Source of the DNA: Candidatus Heimdallarchaeota archaeon
GTDB taxonomy: Archaea; Asgardarchaeota; Heimdallarchaeia; Hodarchaeales; S146-22
Length of the DNA stretch: 6,959 nucleotides
Assembly (NCBI GenBank): GCA_015520535.1
Contig: WAPZ01000408.1
Coordinates: 1 to 6,959, forward strand
Direction: 5' to 3'
Each line of letters begins with the position of its first letter. The first letter of the stretch is position 1. Shown here in pieces: positions 4,792 through 6,959 of this stretch. Under the pieces are notes generated by a model. The model did not search any database. It was not told the DNA's origin and saw only the letters and a program-made list of their open reading frames with translations. The position numbers and the translations under genes are program-made.

Positions 4792-5970
4792 ATGGTCGTG
4801 GTTTTTTTGATATCAGATGAAAAAAAGAGAGTTTTTATCATAATGAATCCAATTGCGGGGATGGGTGGACGTGTCGGGCTTAAAGGTACGGATGGGGTGC
4901 TTGAAGAAGCAAAAAAACGTGGCGCAAAGCCCGTATCGCCAATGAAGCTGACACGTTTTTTAGCGGAGCTTACAAAAAATGCACATATCTTAGAAAAACT
5001 TCAAATATATGGAATTAATACGCCGATGGGCGAAGATGAGATTAAGAAGTTTGGTTCGAAGTTAAAGTATTCGATATTTTCGATTGTTTCGGAAAAAAAT
5101 GTCACTGATGCGAATGACACTAAAAAAGCTGCACAAAAAGCCTTAGAGTATAATGCTGATTTAGTGGTGTTTGTTGGAGGTGATGGAACCGCACGCGATA
5201 TATATTCTGTGGTGGAGCAAAAACTTCCAATTTTAGGTATTCCATCTGGTGTAAAAATGTATAGTGGAGTGTTTGCTCGAACGCCACATGACGGTGCGGA
5301 ATTACTCAAATATTTTATTTTAAATCGTACAGAAGTAATTGACGCTGAAATTATGGATATTGATGAAAATGCGTTTCGACACGATGAAATTAAAATAAAG
5401 TTGTTTGGGATTGCAAAAACGATTCAGTACAAAAATTTGAGTCAATGCAGCAAAATAGCCACTACAGCAACTGAGAAAGACAATCAAGAAGCCATGGCAC
5501 AATATTTCGTAGATGAAATCATGGAAACTGAGGTCTGTTATATTTTAGGTCCGGGGTCAACCATATATCATATAAAAAACCTCTTAAACCTTCCAAAAAA
5601 AACAAAGCTCGGCGTTGATGTCATATATGTTACTCCAAATGGAAACATTAAGCTGCTAGCCCATGATGCAAATGAAGCTCATCTAAAAAAAATAATCGAC
5701 AACTGTAAAAAAGTTAAAGTAGTTTTAACACCCATAGGTGGCCAAGGTTTTTTATTTGGACGTGGAAATCAGCAAATAAGTGAAGAAATCCTAAGAAAGA
5801 TCAATAAAGAGGACTTAATCGTTCTAGCTACGAAAAAAAAACTGCATTCCCTCTTCGACAAAAAGTTATATATTGATATTGATGATGAAGAAGTTGCGAA
5901 AAAATTTGTGGGATATATTCGCGTATTAACGGACTATAATGAATTTTTTATGATTAAAATAGTTGCATGA
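4792..5970 (+). CDS. ATP-NAD kinase family protein (COG3199 type)
   Basis: The protein resembles the COG3199 branch of NAD kinases, predicted to phosphorylate NAD to NADP with ATP or polyphosphate. Its 392 residues contain NPIAGMGGRVGLKGTDG (19-35), the diagnostic GGDGTARD (129-136, with the catalytic-type Asp131), GIPSGVKMYSGVFA (149-162), ILGPGSTIYHI (251-261), GVDV (274-277) and TPIGGQGFLFGRGNQQIS (313-330). All the expected blocks are present and full length. The in-frame TAA directly before ATG at 4792 rules out a longer protein. Twelve residues precede the conserved VFIIMNPIAG, a little more than usual. No ribosome binding site is evident, and the upstream sequence is the T-rich tail of the tRNA-Lys unit. 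Third-position preference changes sharply near 5450, from G-rich to C-rich. Exact substrate is inferred from family only; related proteins also occur in acetoin operons (acoX). Confidence 0.85.
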   Translation: MVVVFLISDEKKRVFIIMNPIAGMGGRVGLKGTDGVLEEAKKRGAKPVSPMKLTRFLAELTKNAHILEKLQIYGINTPMGEDEIKKFGSKLKYSIFSIVSEKNVTDANDTKKAAQKALEYNADLVVFVGGDGTARDIYSVVEQKLPILGIPSGVKMYSGVFARTPHDGAELLKYFILNRTEVIDAEIMDIDENAFRHDEIKIKLFGIAKTIQYKNLSQCSKIATTATEKDNQEAMAQYFVDEIMETEVCYILGPGSTIYHIKNLLNLPKKTKLGVDVIYVTPNGNIKLLAHDANEAHLKKIIDNCKKVKVVLTPIGGQGFLFGRGNQQISEEILRKINKEDLIVLATKKKLHSLFDKKLYIDIDDEEVAKKFVGYIRVLTDYNEFFMIKIVA

Positions 5971-6016
5971 AGCGAAAAATAAAAATAAGAGGAAAAATGT
6001 GGCATTATATCGACAT

Positions 6017-6057
6017 GTAACGCGTATGAGCGTTTTTTTGTCTATTTAGAGCGTTAC
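6017..6057. repeat. Seven-base inverted repeat in the convergent gap
   Basis: GTAACGC (6017-6023) and GCGTTAC (6051-6057) are exact reverse complements separated by 27 bases. The right arm overlaps the stop codon of the minus-strand gene (6054-6056). The left arm is shared with the smaller terminator hairpin, so two alternative structures are possible. Confidence 0.45.
6019..6039 (+). terminator. Hairpin plus T-run terminator after the NAD kinase gene
   Basis: AACGC (6019-6023) pairs with GCGTT (6030-6034) around the loop GTATGA, and the T-run continues to 6039. This resembles an intrinsic terminator for the + strand gene ending at 5970. The T-run lies on the + strand only. Confidence 0.55.
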
Positions 6058-6935
6058 GCAAACCAAAAGTCGTAGATAGTGGAACGAAAGGCATTGGGAC
6101 ACACATCAAAGTTTCCAATGGTATGGGGTTGTATTTCTGTAAGTATATCTTTTATTACGGAGGAAACAGGATTCCATGTTTCCTTACCAGCTTGAATGAG
6201 AGCTGTTGCGATTAAAACATCAGACAATGAGCTACCACGGCCGATCAAGTCACCTAGATTAATTCCAATAATCGTTTCCATTTTATTAATATCTTCATTA
6301 ATAATATAAAGATCTGGATGAAATATCGTGGCTAATTTATCTCGTTTGGCTAAATTTTCTGTGCTTTCTTGGGTTAAGAGAAGTATTTTCGCATTCTGTT
6401 CGGAACTTTCATCTTCAACGACTGTTACTAACATATCATTCTTGATCAAAAGCGTTTTAATCTTATTAAGCCGATATTCTAAAATTTTAGCCACAATATT
6501 GGTTATTGTATCCAACAATACGGAATAGACCATGTCGAATTCACTAATCATTTTGACCAAGAATTTTTGGGGCATTTTTTTAGAAAGTTCCGGTGCTAGG
6601 GGTTTAAGTTTCCAATGAGGACGTTCAAAGATATTTTCACTGATGATAAGTTCGTAAAAAAAGGCAAACGGATTGTCGGACAGATTTTTGAGAAGTTTAT
6701 ACATTATCTTAGAAGATTTAATGGATAACTGTTTGCACCGTCTTTTTGGCATGCTTTGATCAATTATTTTTATCAAATCGATGTTATTAATTTTTTGAAG
6801 TAATTCATTGAGCGTTGGCATTTGATATTCGAAGTGTTTCGCCTTTTTCAGGTTGTAAATCAAGTTTAGGTTCTTTTCGACATTTTTCCACAGGCTATCC
6901 GCTTTTTTTTCAATTTCATTTCGAATTTTTCCCAT
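6054..6935 (-). CDS. Hypothetical protein, unrecognised family
   Basis: I do not recognise this 293-residue protein. It is rich in Lys, Ile, Leu and Asn and looks like a mostly helical soluble protein: no signal peptide, no clear membrane segment and no metal-binding cysteine cluster (two isolated Cys at 67 and 279). Residues 1-35 are a charged helix. The C-terminal part, GDLIGRGSSLSDVLIATALIQAG (228-250), resembles the segment of PIN-domain nucleases that carries a conserved Asp (here Asp239), and SVLLDT (138-143) faintly resembles a PIN first strand. The spacing and the missing acidic residues make this a weak resemblance. ATG at 6933-6935 is the first start seen, without a ribosome binding site. 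The frame upstream stays open to the window end without another ATG, GTG or TTG, so the true N-terminus may lie outside. It converges on the NAD kinase gene with an 83 bp gap. Confidence 0.7.
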   Translation of the reverse strand: MGKIRNEIEKKADSLWKNVEKNLNLIYNLKKAKHFEYQMPTLNELLQKINNIDLIKIIDQSMPKRRCKQLSIKSSKIMYKLLKNLSDNPFAFFYELIISENIFERPHWKLKPLAPELSKKMPQKFLVKMISEFDMVYSVLLDTITNIVAKILEYRLNKIKTLLIKNDMLVTVVEDESSEQNAKILLLTQESTENLAKRDKLATIFHPDLYIINEDINKMETIIGINLGDLIGRGSSLSDVLIATALIQAGKETWNPVSSVIKDILTEIQPHTIGNFDVCPNAFRSTIYDFWFA

Positions 6936-6959
6936 ATATTTATTGCATACAGTTGTAAG

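Noticed and set aside
1..6959. CRISPR array, transposon ends, integrase or toxin-antitoxin pair
   Set aside because: No regularly spaced repeats, transposase motifs or paired small genes were found on either strand; the tRNA genes are not followed by a partial duplicate that would mark integration.

Overview
The window is archaeal chromosome. It carries prefoldin alpha, an archaeal-type FtsY, diphthine synthase (archaeo-eukaryotic translation), a CTP-type riboflavin kinase, an archaeal FAD synthase and a tRNA-Lys with a bulge-helix-bulge intron. It is AT-rich, uses TATA/BRE-like promoters and T-run terminators, and both tRNA genes encode the 3' CCA. The lineage cannot be fixed from this window. 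A tRNA-Ala without the G3:U70 pair would fit a divergent (for example DPANN-like) archaeon, but that is only a hint.

Layout. 1-1579: pfdA then ftsY on the + strand, co-translational folding and membrane targeting, in a context common in archaea. 1689-1765: tRNA-Ala(UGC) with its own TATA box and T-rich terminator. 1933-2334: gcvH, a lipoyl carrier protein standing alone. 2387-4570: a compact probable operon dphB-ribL-ribK with 17 and 19 bp gaps. DphB makes diphthine on elongation factor 2. RibK makes FMN from riboflavin and RibL adenylates FMN to FAD. Both flavin enzymes have N-terminal winged-helix domains. 4653-4752: tRNA-Lys(CUU) with a 23-nt intron. 4792-5970: a COG3199-type ATP-NAD kinase family protein. 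5971-6053: a short convergent gap with a hairpin plus T-run. 6054-6935: a minus-strand protein I do not recognise, whose reading frame stays open to the window edge.

No CRISPR array, transposon or defence system is visible. The items most worth a second look are the A3:U70 tRNA-Ala, the tandem winged-helix flavin enzymes, an abrupt change of third-position G/C preference inside the NAD kinase gene, and the unknown minus-strand protein.
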